DNA of 64,000 nt from Paludibaculum sp. (GTDB lineage Bacteria; Acidobacteriota; Terriglobia; Bryobacterales; Bryobacteraceae). Positions 44,701 to 53,487 of this stretch are shown here, in pieces. The notes below the pieces were generated by a model. It saw only the letters and a program-made list of their open reading frames with translations. It did no database searches and was not told the origin of the DNA. The DNA lies in assembly GCA_029973955.1 (NCBI GenBank), contig JARKQJ010000135.1:1-64000 (forward strand). The letters run 5' to 3'. How positions within the stretch are numbered: the stretch's first letter is position 1; the number at the start of each line of letters is the position of its first letter. Made by a program: the position numbers and the translations under genes.

Positions 44701-47178
44701 ATGCTCCTCCGCCGCCGCGCCCTGCTCCTGTTCGCGCCAGCCCTGCTACTAGCCGCGCCCCCCACTCCGAAAGAGCACTTCGGGTTTACGCCGGGCGACA
44801 ACTACAAGCTGGCGAACTACGAGGAAGTGGCGTCGTACTTCCGCAAGCTGGCGGCGTCGTCGGACCGGATTCGCGTGGAGGAGTTCGGCCGCAGCAGCGA
44901 AGGCCGGCCGATGCTGGCGGCCTTCATCAGCTCGCCGGAGAATCTGAAGCAGCTCGAAAAGTACAAGCAGATCAACCGCCGTTTGGCGCTGGGGGAGGCC
45001 ACGCCGGAGGAGGCGCGCAAGCTGGCGGCCGAGGGCAAGGCGATCGTGTGGATCGACTCCGGGCTGCACGCCACCGAAGTGGCGCCGGTGCAGCACGCGC
45101 CGCACCTGGCCTACAAGATGCTCACGGACGAGAGCGAAGAGGTGCGCCGCATTCGCCAGAACGTGATCCTGGTGCAGGTGCCGGTGATCAACCCCGACGG
45201 GCTGGACATGACCGCCAACTGGTACCGCCAGAACGTAGGCACGCCTTTTGAACTGGCGCCGCTGCCGGGGCTCTATCAGAAGTACTCCGGCCACGACAAC
45301 AACCGCGACTATTTCATGCTGAACCTGCCGGAGACGCGCCACGTTTCGCGGATGCTCTTCCAGGAGTGGTTTCCGCAGATCGTCTACAACCAGCACCAGG
45401 TGGCGCCGTTCCCGGCGCGCATTTTCATCCCGCCCTATGCCGAGCCGCTGAACCCCAACATCCCCGCGCCGGTGATGGAGGGCATCAACGGCATTGGCGC
45501 CGCTATGAAGGAGCGTTTCGCGCGCGAGAACAAGCCCGGCGCCGTCTCCTACATCAGCTTCGACGGCTGGTGGAACGGCGGGCTGCGCTCCGTGCCGGCA
45601 TTCCACAACATGCACGGCATCCTGACCGAAACGGCGCTCTACCAGTACGCCACGCCGCACGAGTACAAGCCCTCCGAGCTGCCAGAGCGCTTCTCCACCG
45701 GCATCCCGACCAAGGAGGCGACGGTGTTCTACCAGAAGCCGTGGCTGGGCGGCCGCTGGGCGCTCATGGACGCCGTCGAGTACATGCTGACGGCGGATTT
45801 CGCGATTCTCGACCTGGCTGCGTCCCGCCCGTCGCACTACCTCTACAAGGCCTGGGAGATGGCCACGGCCAACATCGAAGCCGGCAGAAAGGGCGGCCCG
45901 TATGCGTACGTGGTGCCGGCCGATCAGAGCGACGCATGGACCGCGGCGCAGATGCTCGAGCGGCTGCACGGCTCCGGCGTGGCGGTGCAGCGGGCCTCGG
46001 CTCCATTTCAGGCGAACGGCAAATCGTACCCGGCGGGCGCGTGGATCGTGCCCGCGTCGCAGGCGTTCCGCTCTTACGTGGTGGACCTGCTGGAGCCGCA
46101 GAAGTACCCCGAGCTGCGCAGCGGCACCACGGGTCCGGTGAAGCGGCCGTACGACCTGGCCGGCTGGACGCTCTCCTACCAGATGAACGTGCAGGTGGAA
46201 CGGATCGAGAAGCCCTTCGCCGCTCAGACTGAGCCATTGTCGGAGATCGTCTCGCCGGCGCCGGTGCTGGACGCGAGGCAGAACTCGGCGTTCCTGGCGA
46301 TTGCCGCGGCACAGAAGAGCGGGCAGGCTGTGTATCGCGCCTCCGACGGCGCGCTGGTGACGGCGAAGCCCGCCTCGGGCTGGTTCATCGAGAAGCCGCG
46401 CGTGGCCGTCTACCAGCCGTGGACGGCGAACATGGACACCGGTTGGACGCGCTGGGTCTTGGACCGCTTTGAGGTGCCGTCCGCCGAACTGCGCAACGAC
46501 GAAGTGCGGAAGGGCCACCTGCGCGCGCGATACGACGTGATCATCCTGGCGCAGCAATCAATGGCGTCGATTCTGCACGGCGTGCGGGACGGCGAGTTCC
46601 AGGGCCGGGCGGGCGGCGAAACGCCCAGTCGGCAGAGGCCGGAGTACACGGGCGGCATGGGGCTGGAGGGCGCGCGGGAGCTGCAGCAGTTCGTGGAGCA
46701 GGGCGGGACGCTGATCGCGATCGATACGGCCACGGAGTTGCCGATGACGCTGTTCCCGATCGGCGTGCGCGGCGTGCTGCGGGGCGGGGAAGCGGAGGGC
46801 GCCGGCGGCTGGTCGTGCCCCGGATCCGTGCTGCGCATCACCACCGATCCGGCGCACCCGGCGGCGTTCGGCATGCCGAAGGAGACCTATGCGACCTCCA
46901 CCGGCGGTCAGGGATTCGAGATCACCGTGCTGCCGGAGCTGAACAAAGGCGAGCGTGAGGTGAAGGCCTTCGCGTGGTACGCGCGGCAGAACCTGCTGGC
47001 CAGCGGCTGGCTGACCGGCGAGCGGGTGATGGCCGGCAAGCCGGCGGCGGTGGAAGCAAGGCTGGGCGAGGGCAAGGTGGTGCTGTTCGGCTTCCGGCCG
47101 CAGTTCCGCGGGCAGACGTTCGGCACGTTCAAGCTGCTGTTGAACGAGATCTACCAGAGCGCCGCCCGGCCGCTGTAG
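44701..47178 (+). CDS. Exported M14-family zinc carboxypeptidase
   Basis: The 825-residue product has a signal peptide (about 1-20) and an M14 domain (about 30-330). Zinc ligands are expected at His 123 and Glu 126 (SGLHATEVAP) and His 232 (YNQHQVAPF), with the catalytic glutamate near 310 (HGILTETALYQY). The last 400 residues form a separate mixed region that includes a glutamine-amidotransferase-like fold (DVIILAQQSMAS, GGTLIAIDTATELPM). It likely trims peptides outside the cytoplasm. The ATG at 44701 opens the leader. An upstream frame lacks a leader. Confidence 0.9.
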   Translation: MLLRRRALLLFAPALLLAAPPTPKEHFGFTPGDNYKLANYEEVASYFRKLAASSDRIRVEEFGRSSEGRPMLAAFISSPENLKQLEKYKQINRRLALGEATPEEARKLAAEGKAIVWIDSGLHATEVAPVQHAPHLAYKMLTDESEEVRRIRQNVILVQVPVINPDGLDMTANWYRQNVGTPFELAPLPGLYQKYSGHDNNRDYFMLNLPETRHVSRMLFQEWFPQIVYNQHQVAPFPARIFIPPYAEPLNPNIPAPVMEGINGIGAAMKERFARENKPGAVSYISFDGWWNGGLRSVPAFHNMHGILTETALYQYATPHEYKPSELPERFSTGIPTKEATVFYQKPWLGGRWALMDAVEYMLTADFAILDLAASRPSHYLYKAWEMATANIEAGRKGGPYAYVVPADQSDAWTAAQMLERLHGSGVAVQRASAPFQANGKSYPAGAWIVPASQAFRSYVVDLLEPQKYPELRSGTTGPVKRPYDLAGWTLSYQMNVQVERIEKPFAAQTEPLSEIVSPAPVLDARQNSAFLAIAAAQKSGQAVYRASDGALVTAKPASGWFIEKPRVAVYQPWTANMDTGWTRWVLDRFEVPSAELRNDEVRKGHLRARYDVIILAQQSMASILHGVRDGEFQGRAGGETPSRQRPEYTGGMGLEGARELQQFVEQGGTLIAIDTATELPMTLFPIGVRGVLRGGEAEGAGGWSCPGSVLRITTDPAHPAAFGMPKETYATSTGGQGFEITVLPELNKGEREVKAFAWYARQNLLASGWLTGERVMAGKPAAVEARLGEGKVVLFGFRPQFRGQTFGTFKLLLNEIYQSAARPL

Positions 47179-47222
47179 AGGCCGACCCGGAAGAGCGGCT
47201 CCTGTTTCGCCATACCGGTTGT

Positions 47223-47231
47223 TGATACAAT
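47223..47231 (+). promoter_or_regulatory. Candidate extended -10 promoter for the membrane protein gene
   Basis: TGATACAAT is an extended -10 element (TGnTANAAT form). A start of transcription 6-7 bases downstream would fall within a few bases of the ATG at 47242. No ribosome binding site precedes that ATG, so the transcript would be nearly leaderless. Confidence 0.4.
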
Positions 47232-47241
47232 CCCGATTTCT

Positions 47242-49137
47242 ATGGAAATCGCGCGGATGTGTGCCGACAATTTGTTGTGGGAATTGGGTGTGGCAGTACT
47301 GAGTTTGGCAATATCGCTTCGTTTCCGTTCTTGGGCGATGCGATTGCCGCTGTTTCTCTCATTTCACATCACACTCGGAGGACTCACCGCGGCATTGTTC
47401 TCATTCGCCGGTTGGAATACGGCGGCAGCGTATCGCAGCGCGGCGGCAGTCTATCTGCTGGCTGGCGTTGCCATGGGTGAATTCAGCCCGTTTTGGCGCC
47501 GGTTCGTGCGGCACCTGCGGAACTCGCCCGTCATGGTGTCGTGCTGCTTTGGGGGGGGGGGGCTTTTGGCGCTCTCGTTGCGTCCCTTGGAAGAGGGCGA
47601 TTCACTGTATAACCTGCACTATGTCACGGGGTGGGTGAAGCATGCTTTCACGCCCTACACTTTTTCCTACAATTACGTTCCCTTTTGGGACCTTGGGGCA
47701 GTGCCAGCCCTGGTGCTGACCAGGAGCGACTACTTCTTCTGGTTCCATGCGCTGCAACCTGTTTTGCTGTTGGCCGCCGGGCTGTGGCGGATTTCGAGAG
47801 AACTGCAGTTGCCATCTCGAATGGCCGGGTGGACTATCGCCGCAGTGTGTACGTTTCCCCATCTGTGGCTTGGACCGAGCGGGGTATCGACGAATAAGAA
47901 CGATATGATTCACGCCGCAGGGTATGCGCTGCTGGCGCTGGTTGCCGCGCGTTGGGCGCGTGGCAAAACAGGGTGGGAAAACGTGGTTTGTGCCGGAATG
48001 GGGGCGATGTTCGTCTCAGTGAAGGGGAGTGGACCCGTGATGCTGATCGCGGCCGCGGTGGCCGTGAGCGTGACGGCGTGGCATTGGATCAGGCGCAATC
48101 CGGGCAAGACGGCTTGGTCGATTGGTGTTATGGCCCTCATCTGGTTCGCCGGCGCCGGGCACTACTATTTGCACAACTACCTGGTCTATGCGAATCCGGT
48201 CTATCCGTACCAGGTGAATCTCGGGCCGCTTCATCTGCCCGGCCGTGCGGATCAAAGCGCCACCTCCATTGCGTATAGCTTGCACGACCCGGACGTGTAC
48301 CGGTTTCTCTTCCTGCCGGAAGGCGGCCTTTCTCCTGCCGGCACGCTGTTTCCCGTGGTGCTGCCGGCGATTCTCGGATGCAGCCTCGTCTGGGCCCTGG
48401 GCGCATTGAAACGCAAACGCTGCGGGGTGGCGCAAGCCTTGGGCATTTTTCAAGTGCTGGCGTGGGCGGTGTACTTTCGCTCTGTTTACAGCGCCAGCGG
48501 CGCCCCGGGGGATTTGGCGTTCCTTCGGAACGACCTGAACAGTACGCGCTACGTCGAAGGTCCCCTTCTGGTTGGGATGCTCAGCCTCGTCTGGCTGCTT
48601 CATCGTTGGAGAGTGCCCCACGGAGTCATTTACGCACTGCTTGCTGTGCAGGCGCTGGGCTGCGCAGCGATTCTCGGGCGCCGCGCCCCCGACCTTCCGT
48701 GGGTGGCCATCGCCTGCTGCGGTGGCGCTCTGGCGTTGAGCGCCGCCTGCTTTCGCGGAAAGATGGCCGCCTTCGTTGCCGCCGCCGTGGTCATTGCCAG
48801 CATGCCTGCCGGTACGTTTCTGGTGGAACGGCGCCGTCCTCTTCTGGCTCAGCAGTTGCAACCTCTCTACTTGCCGCTTTACGATTTGCCCCCTCGCGAG
48901 GTCTTCTATGTCCTGGAAGATGAATTCAGTCCACAGACCTGTTGGCATTGGTTGATGCAAGGCCGCCGGCTGCAGCACAGTTGGGCATCCGGAGGACGGG
49001 ATGTCCTGGCGGCCAGGGTGCGCAAACCCGACTATGTAGCATGGGTACGGCGCTCCCCGGATGAGGCTCCGATGAATCTGCCGGACTTCGAAGTGCTGGT
49101 GGAGACGCCCCGCGGGCAGCTGTTGAAAAGAAGGTGA
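47242..49137 (+). CDS. Multi-pass membrane protein with GT-C-like features and an internal 12-G tract
   Basis: The 631-residue product has a dozen or so hydrophobic segments and a soluble C-terminal end of about 100 residues. The overall shape and the EEGDSLYNLHYVTGW acidic loop after an early helix resemble GT-C glycosyltransferases or polysaccharide-related membrane enzymes, but I do not recognise a family. A run of twelve G (47551-47562) encodes Gly 104-107. Adding or losing one G would stop translation near residue 125-135. Its base composition looks lower in GC and less biased than its neighbours, hinting at horizontal acquisition. Confidence 0.75.
   Translation: MEIARMCADNLLWELGVAVLSLAISLRFRSWAMRLPLFLSFHITLGGLTAALFSFAGWNTAAAYRSAAAVYLLAGVAMGEFSPFWRRFVRHLRNSPVMVSCCFGGGGLLALSLRPLEEGDSLYNLHYVTGWVKHAFTPYTFSYNYVPFWDLGAVPALVLTRSDYFFWFHALQPVLLLAAGLWRISRELQLPSRMAGWTIAAVCTFPHLWLGPSGVSTNKNDMIHAAGYALLALVAARWARGKTGWENVVCAGMGAMFVSVKGSGPVMLIAAAVAVSVTAWHWIRRNPGKTAWSIGVMALIWFAGAGHYYLHNYLVYANPVYPYQVNLGPLHLPGRADQSATSIAYSLHDPDVYRFLFLPEGGLSPAGTLFPVVLPAILGCSLVWALGALKRKRCGVAQALGIFQVLAWAVYFRSVYSASGAPGDLAFLRNDLNSTRYVEGPLLVGMLSLVWLLHRWRVPHGVIYALLAVQALGCAAILGRRAPDLPWVAIACCGGALALSAACFRGKMAAFVAAAVVIASMPAGTFLVERRRPLLAQQLQPLYLPLYDLPPREVFYVLEDEFSPQTCWHWLMQGRRLQHSWASGGRDVLAARVRKPDYVAWVRRSPDEAPMNLPDFEVLVETPRGQLLKRR
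47551..47562 (+). repeat. 12-G homopolymer inside a coding region
   Basis: Twelve consecutive G lie in frame as four glycine codons. A 13-G allele would meet TAA at 47610-47612 (in the numbering of this window), and an 11-G allele would meet TGA at 47636-47638. Both would remove about 80 percent of the protein. Confidence 0.9.
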
Positions 49138-49210
49138 ATCCGGCGCGGTCGCTGTAGAGCTTGTTACATTTGCGCCGGAACAGATCGCGGACGTCGGTGT
49201 CTGCAATGGC

Positions 49211-49969
49211 ATGACGGCCGCAATTCTGCTCTGGCTGCTGCTGGCGCCGGGTGACTCCGCCTGGCAGTCGTTCTCCGCCTGGTTCGCAAGGGAGGGGGTG
49301 CCCGGCGCACCGAACGACGTGCTGAAGGCGTACGCGGCGCAGTTGAAGAGCGCCGGCGTGGCGGATGCGGAGGCGCGGGTGGCGGAGGTCCGCAGCTACA
49401 TCGCGGCGCATCCGAAGGAAGCTCTGGCGCTGCACTTCGACCGCATCTACACCTGGAAAGACGCGCCATTCACGCGCGAGCCCAGTGGGTTTGTAAAGAA
49501 GATCGCCGCCACGCGCAAGCCCGGCCGCGCGCTGGATATCGCCATGGGGCAGGGGCGGAACTCGATCTGGCTGGCAAAGAACGGCTGGACGGTGTCGGGC
49601 TACGACCTGTCGGAAGAAGCGCTGCGGCAGGCGGCGGCCTTGGCGCGCGAGGCGCGGGTGAGCCTCGACATCAGGCGCTCCACGCACGAGGAGTTCGACC
49701 TGGGCCGCGAGCAATGGGACCTGATCGTGATGTGCTACGCCTTTACGAACCTGAGCGACGAGGCGTATATGCAGCGGGTCTACGATTCACTCAAAGCCGG
49801 CGGATTGCTGGTGATCGACGGTTTCGGCGGCGCGCCGCCGACGCAGGTGAACCCGGTGCTGAAGCACCTGATGAACTACCATGTGCTGTACTTCGAAGAC
49901 CTGCCGGGCGTAGCGGATTGGGGTGGGAGGACCATGCCGTTGAACCGCATGGCCCTCGAGAAACGGTAG
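49211..49969 (+). CDS. SAM-dependent methyltransferase with an N-terminal leader
   Basis: The 252-residue product begins with a hydrophobic leader (about 1-16, MTAAILLWLLLAPGDSA) that looks like a signal peptide. A region of about 70 residues with helices follows. Then comes a class I methyltransferase domain with the SAM-binding motif ALDIAMGQGRNSIWLAKNGW, the acidic end of the second strand in VSGYDLSEEALRQA, and LKAGGLLVIDGFGG. Methyltransferases are normally cytoplasmic, so the leader is unusual. If the leader is not cleaved it may anchor the enzyme. Substrate unknown. Confidence 0.82.
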   Translation: MTAAILLWLLLAPGDSAWQSFSAWFAREGVPGAPNDVLKAYAAQLKSAGVADAEARVAEVRSYIAAHPKEALALHFDRIYTWKDAPFTREPSGFVKKIAATRKPGRALDIAMGQGRNSIWLAKNGWTVSGYDLSEEALRQAAALAREARVSLDIRRSTHEEFDLGREQWDLIVMCYAFTNLSDEAYMQRVYDSLKAGGLLVIDGFGGAPPTQVNPVLKHLMNYHVLYFEDLPGVADWGGRTMPLNRMALEKR

Positions 49970-49973
49970 GCGC

Positions 49974-51470
49974 TCAGCCCATCTGGTTAATGAGCCCGAA
50001 GACGGGCTTGAGCGAGGGGTAGAGCACGGTGTAGAGTTCGTAGCCGCGCTGGTACTGCGCCGCTTCGTGCACGCGGGGCACCTTGGATTCGACTTCCTTC
50101 ACGGCCGCGTCGCAAACCTCTTCCACGCTCTTGTACTCGCCGCAACCGGCCAGCGCCAGCAGCGCGGCGCCGTAGGCGGAGCCGTCGCTGTTTTCGAGCG
50201 TGGTGATGCTGCGGTGGAAGACATCGGCCAGGATCTGGCGCCAGAAGGCGCTCCTGGCGCCGCCGCCGGAAGCGCGCACGGTGTTCACTTCCACGTTCAT
50301 GCCTTCGATGACGCCCAGGCAGTCGCGCAGGCTGTAGCTGACGCCTTCGACGATGGCGCGGATCAGTTCGGGCCGGGCATGCTTGGCGGTGAGGCCCACC
50401 CAGCCGCCGCGGGCGATGGGGTCGAGATGCGGCGTGCGCTCGCCCATCAAATAGGGCAGCCAGTAGAGGCCCTGGGAGAGCGGAGCGGCCTTTTGTGCCT
50501 CGGCTATCAGTGAGTCATATTCGGCGCCGGGGGCGAAGTTGTTGCGGAACCACTGCAGGCTGAGGCCGGCGCCCTGGGTGACGCCCATCACGTGCCACTT
50601 GCCGCGGACGGCGTGGCAGAAGGTGTGGACGCGGCCTTCGGGGTCGTACTGCGGGCGGTCGAGGTAGGAGAACACGACGCCGGAGGTGCCGATGGTGCAA
50701 CTGGCCACGCCCGGCTTGACGATGCCGTTGCCGATGCCGCTGGCGGCCTGGTCGCCGGCGCCGCCCACCACGGGCGTGCCTTCCTTGAGCCCGGTGGCCT
50801 TGGCGGCGGCCTTGCTGATGGCGCCAGTGACGTCAGCGGATTCCTTCAGCTCGGGCAGCAGCGAAGCGTCCAGCTTGAGGCGCTCGATCATGGGTTTGGA
50901 CCAGCGGCGGGTGACCACGTCCAGCAGGCCCGTGCCGGAGGCGTCGCTCACTTCTGTGGCGTGGACGCCGGTGAGCATGAAGCGCACGTAGTCCTTGGGC
51001 AGCAGGAACTTTTTGGCCTTTTCGAAATTGGCGGGCTCGTTGTCGCGCACCCACAGCAGTTTGGGTAGCGTGAAGCCGGTGAGCATGGGATTGGCCGTAT
51101 GAGCCACCACGTTGTTCCTGCCCACGGCGGCGTTGATGGAGTCCACCTGCGCCTGGCTGCGCTGGTCGCACCAGATGAGCGAGGGGCGCACCACGTTGTT
51201 GTCGGCGTCGAGCAGCACCAGGCCGTGCATCTGCCCGGAGAGGCCCACCGCGTTCACCTGATCGCCCTTCACGCCGGCCTGTTTGAGCACGCCCTGGATG
51301 GCCTTCTGCGCGGCGTCCCACCAGTTCTCGGGACGCTGCTCGGCCCACAGGGGCCGCTCCATGGTGATGTCGTCGTGCGGCGCGGTGAAGCCGGCAGCCA
51401 CCTTGCCCTGTGCGTCCACCAGCAGCGCTCTGCTGCCGCCGGTTCCGATGTCGATGCCAAGCCAATACAT
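49974..51470 (-). CDS. xylB: Xylulokinase (FGGY family)
   Basis: The 498-residue FGGY kinase phosphorylates D-xylulose to D-xylulose 5-phosphate. It starts WLGIDIGTGGSRALLVDAQG (ATP-binding), has VGLSGQMHGLVLLD as in XylB proteins, the catalytic aspartate in VVGGAGDQAASGIGNG, and the C-terminal RASGGGARSAFWRQILADVF signature. It starts 5 bp after the ROK kinase gene, so the two sugar kinases form an operon. Lyxulose or other ketose substrates are possible for FGGY enzymes, but the SGQMHG motif favours xylulose. Confidence 0.93.
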   Translation of the reverse strand: MYWLGIDIGTGGSRALLVDAQGKVAAGFTAPHDDITMERPLWAEQRPENWWDAAQKAIQGVLKQAGVKGDQVNAVGLSGQMHGLVLLDADNNVVRPSLIWCDQRSQAQVDSINAAVGRNNVVAHTANPMLTGFTLPKLLWVRDNEPANFEKAKKFLLPKDYVRFMLTGVHATEVSDASGTGLLDVVTRRWSKPMIERLKLDASLLPELKESADVTGAISKAAAKATGLKEGTPVVGGAGDQAASGIGNGIVKPGVASCTIGTSGVVFSYLDRPQYDPEGRVHTFCHAVRGKWHVMGVTQGAGLSLQWFRNNFAPGAEYDSLIAEAQKAAPLSQGLYWLPYLMGERTPHLDPIARGGWVGLTAKHARPELIRAIVEGVSYSLRDCLGVIEGMNVEVNTVRASGGGARSAFWRQILADVFHRSITTLENSDGSAYGAALLALAGCGEYKSVEEVCDAAVKEVESKVPRVHEAAQYQRGYELYTVLYPSLKPVFGLINQMG

Positions 51471-51475
51471 ATGTC

Positions 51476-52447
51476 CTAATTCTCCTCAATTTCGAGGTGG
51501 TGCGGCAAAAGCGTGTGGCCCGCCAGCGGCAAGTAGGCCGCTCCGAACAGGCCCGCTTCGTTGCCGAGCACCGCCCTTTCGATTCTCGTTTTCGAATTGC
51601 GGAACGTGAAGCTGCGGCGCTTCACCTCATCGAGCATCGCCGGCGCGAAGAGATCCCAGGCCGGCAGCGGGCCGCCGCTGAGCAGATAGAGCGGCGCATT
51701 GAATACGTTCACCAGGTTGGCAATCGCGATGCCCAGGGCCTCGCCCATCTTTTCGAAGATCCTGATCGCCCGCCACTGGCGGTCGCCAGTCTCCTCCGTG
51801 GCGATGCGGAAGACCTCGCGGGCCGGCACGCTTTCGCCGAGTTGCATGAGGCGGGCCATGGCTGTAATGGCGGTTGCCGAGGCGTGCTTTTCCAGGCAGC
51901 CCTCGTTGCCGCAGCCGCAGGGGTTGCCGCCCGGATAGACGGTCATGTGGCCGAACTCGCCGGCCATGCCGATGGAGCCGTGGAAGATCTTGCCATTGAG
52001 GATGACGCCGCCGCCGATGCCGGTGCCCAGCGTGAGGAGCACGAGGTCGTCCACCTCGCGGCCGGCGCCCAGCCAGCGTTCGCCCATGGCCGCGGCATTG
52101 GCATCGTTTTCCAGAATCACGGGCTTGCCCAGCAGGCGGTTCATCTCGTCGCGGATGGGGAAGCGGTCAAACTGCGGCAGGTTGTTGGAGCCGACAATGA
52201 AGCCGCGCTTCATGTCGATGAAGCCGGGTACGGCCACGCCCACTCCTGCCAGGTCGCCCCCGCCGCAGGCGTCGTCGAGCTTCCGGATGGCATTGACCAT
52301 GTCTTTGATGACGGCATCGCGGCCGGCGCTGAGGTTCGTGTCGCCGCTGATCTTGCCCAGGACGCGCGCGTCGTCAGAGACTGCCACCGCCCTCAAATTG
52401 GTGCCTCCGAGATCGACACCAACCGAATATTTCCGCGGCGAAGGCAT
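51476..52447 (-). CDS. ROK-family sugar kinase (glucokinase-like)
   Basis: The 323-residue product has the N-terminal ATP-binding motif VGVDLGGTNLRAVAV, the catalytic aspartate in ENDANAAAMGE, the ROK histidine in GEFGHMTV and the zinc motif CGCGNEGCLEKHAS. It has no helix-turn-helix domain, so it is a kinase rather than a NagC-type repressor. Glucose is the most common substrate in this group, and other hexoses are possible. I chose ATG 52447 (MPSPRKYSVGVDLGG). The longer alternative begins at a TTG. It is co-directional with xylB, 5 bp upstream. Confidence 0.9.
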   Translation of the reverse strand: MPSPRKYSVGVDLGGTNLRAVAVSDDARVLGKISGDTNLSAGRDAVIKDMVNAIRKLDDACGGGDLAGVGVAVPGFIDMKRGFIVGSNNLPQFDRFPIRDEMNRLLGKPVILENDANAAAMGERWLGAGREVDDLVLLTLGTGIGGGVILNGKIFHGSIGMAGEFGHMTVYPGGNPCGCGNEGCLEKHASATAITAMARLMQLGESVPAREVFRIATEETGDRQWRAIRIFEKMGEALGIAIANLVNVFNAPLYLLSGGPLPAWDLFAPAMLDEVKRRSFTFRNSKTRIERAVLGNEAGLFGAAYLPLAGHTLLPHHLEIEEN

Positions 52448-52483
52448 GCAGCCGCATGATAACAAAATCGGTAGCAGGGCTCG

Positions 52484-52512
52484 TTTCCATGCGCGCGCCG
52501 GAGCGTTATATA
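52484..52512 (+). promoter_or_regulatory. Candidate promoter for the isomerase-like gene
   Basis: TTTCCA (52484-52489) and TATATA (52507-52512) are 17 bases apart and lie 16-44 bases upstream of the ATG at 52528. The -35 box is weak, resembling the TTCCCA box of the TonB-dependent receptor candidate. The site is in the divergent interval beside the ROK kinase start. Confidence 0.35.
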
Positions 52513-52527
52513 GTGGGGCAGATCACC

Positions 52528-53478
52528 ATGTCTTTCCTCACCGAGTCTTTCCCCACCGGCCGACGAGATTTTCTGAAGGGCGCGGCCGGCCTCTGCGCCG
52601 CCGCCGCCGCCAGCCCCGCACTGGAAGCCGCCAAGATCGCTTCAAACTGGAAGAAGCAGATCGGCCTCGAACTCTACACCGTGCGCCGCCTGCTGAAGCC
52701 CGACACCTATGACGGCATCCTGGCCAAGCTGGCCTCCTACGGCTACACCGAAGTGGAGCCGGCCGATCCCTACAACAACATGGAGCCGGCGGCCTACAAG
52801 GCCATGCTCGACAAGCACGGCATTAAGATGTTCAGCACCCATGCCGACGCCACCGAAGGCCCGGGCCTCGAAAAGGAACTCGAAGGCCAGGCCCTCATGG
52901 GCATCAAGTACACCGCCGTGCGCGCGCCGCGCCCGGCCGCCGGCCAGGCGCCGGCTCCGCGAACGCCCATGACGGTGGAGAGCGTGAAGAAGTCCGCCGC
53001 CCGCATGAACAGCATGGGCGCCATCCTCAAGAAGTTCGGCATGAAGTACTACATCCACAACCATGCCGGCGAGTTCGAGGTGCTGGACGACGGCAAGACC
53101 ACGCAGTACGACATCCTGCTGGCGGAGACCGATCCGAAGCTGGTCACCATGCAGCTCGATATCGGCTGGGCCTACATGGCCGGGCAGGACGTCCTCGCCA
53201 TGTTCAAGAAGCACCCCGGCCGGTTTGAACTGTGGCACGTGAAGGACGCCAAGTACAAGCAGGCCGATCCCTCGCTGAAGCCGAACGCCCGGGCGCGCGC
53301 GTCGAAGATCGTCACCATGGGCGAGGGCGACATCGACTACAAGGCCGTCTTCGCCGCCGCCAAGCAGGCCGGCCTGAAGCACTACGTCATCGAGCAGGAC
53401 ACCGCCGGCGAAGGCGGGCGCGATCCGATGGAAGACTGCCGCATCGCCTGCGAGAACCTGAAGAAGATCATCGGTTAG
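52528..53478 (+). CDS. Exported sugar phosphate isomerase/epimerase-like TIM barrel
   Basis: The 316-residue product starts with a twin-arginine leader (SFPTGRRDFLKGAAGLCAAA) and then an AP-endonuclease-2-like barrel: KQIGLELYTVRRLLK, YGYTEVEPADPY, FGMKYYIHNHAGEFEVLDDG, TMQLDIGWAYMAGQD and FELWHVKDAK. The metal-site residues in HNHAGEF, QLDIGW and HVKD are present. These exported barrels are common in Acidobacteria and Planctomycetes next to Gfo/Idh/MocA proteins. The substrate is unknown. It is divergent from the ROK gene and convergent with the AI-2E permease. Confidence 0.85.
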   Translation: MSFLTESFPTGRRDFLKGAAGLCAAAAASPALEAAKIASNWKKQIGLELYTVRRLLKPDTYDGILAKLASYGYTEVEPADPYNNMEPAAYKAMLDKHGIKMFSTHADATEGPGLEKELEGQALMGIKYTAVRAPRPAAGQAPAPRTPMTVESVKKSAARMNSMGAILKKFGMKYYIHNHAGEFEVLDDGKTTQYDILLAETDPKLVTMQLDIGWAYMAGQDVLAMFKKHPGRFELWHVKDAKYKQADPSLKPNARARASKIVTMGEGDIDYKAVFAAAKQAGLKHYVIEQDTAGEGGRDPMEDCRIACENLKKIIG

Positions 53479-53487
53479 TGCAGCCTG

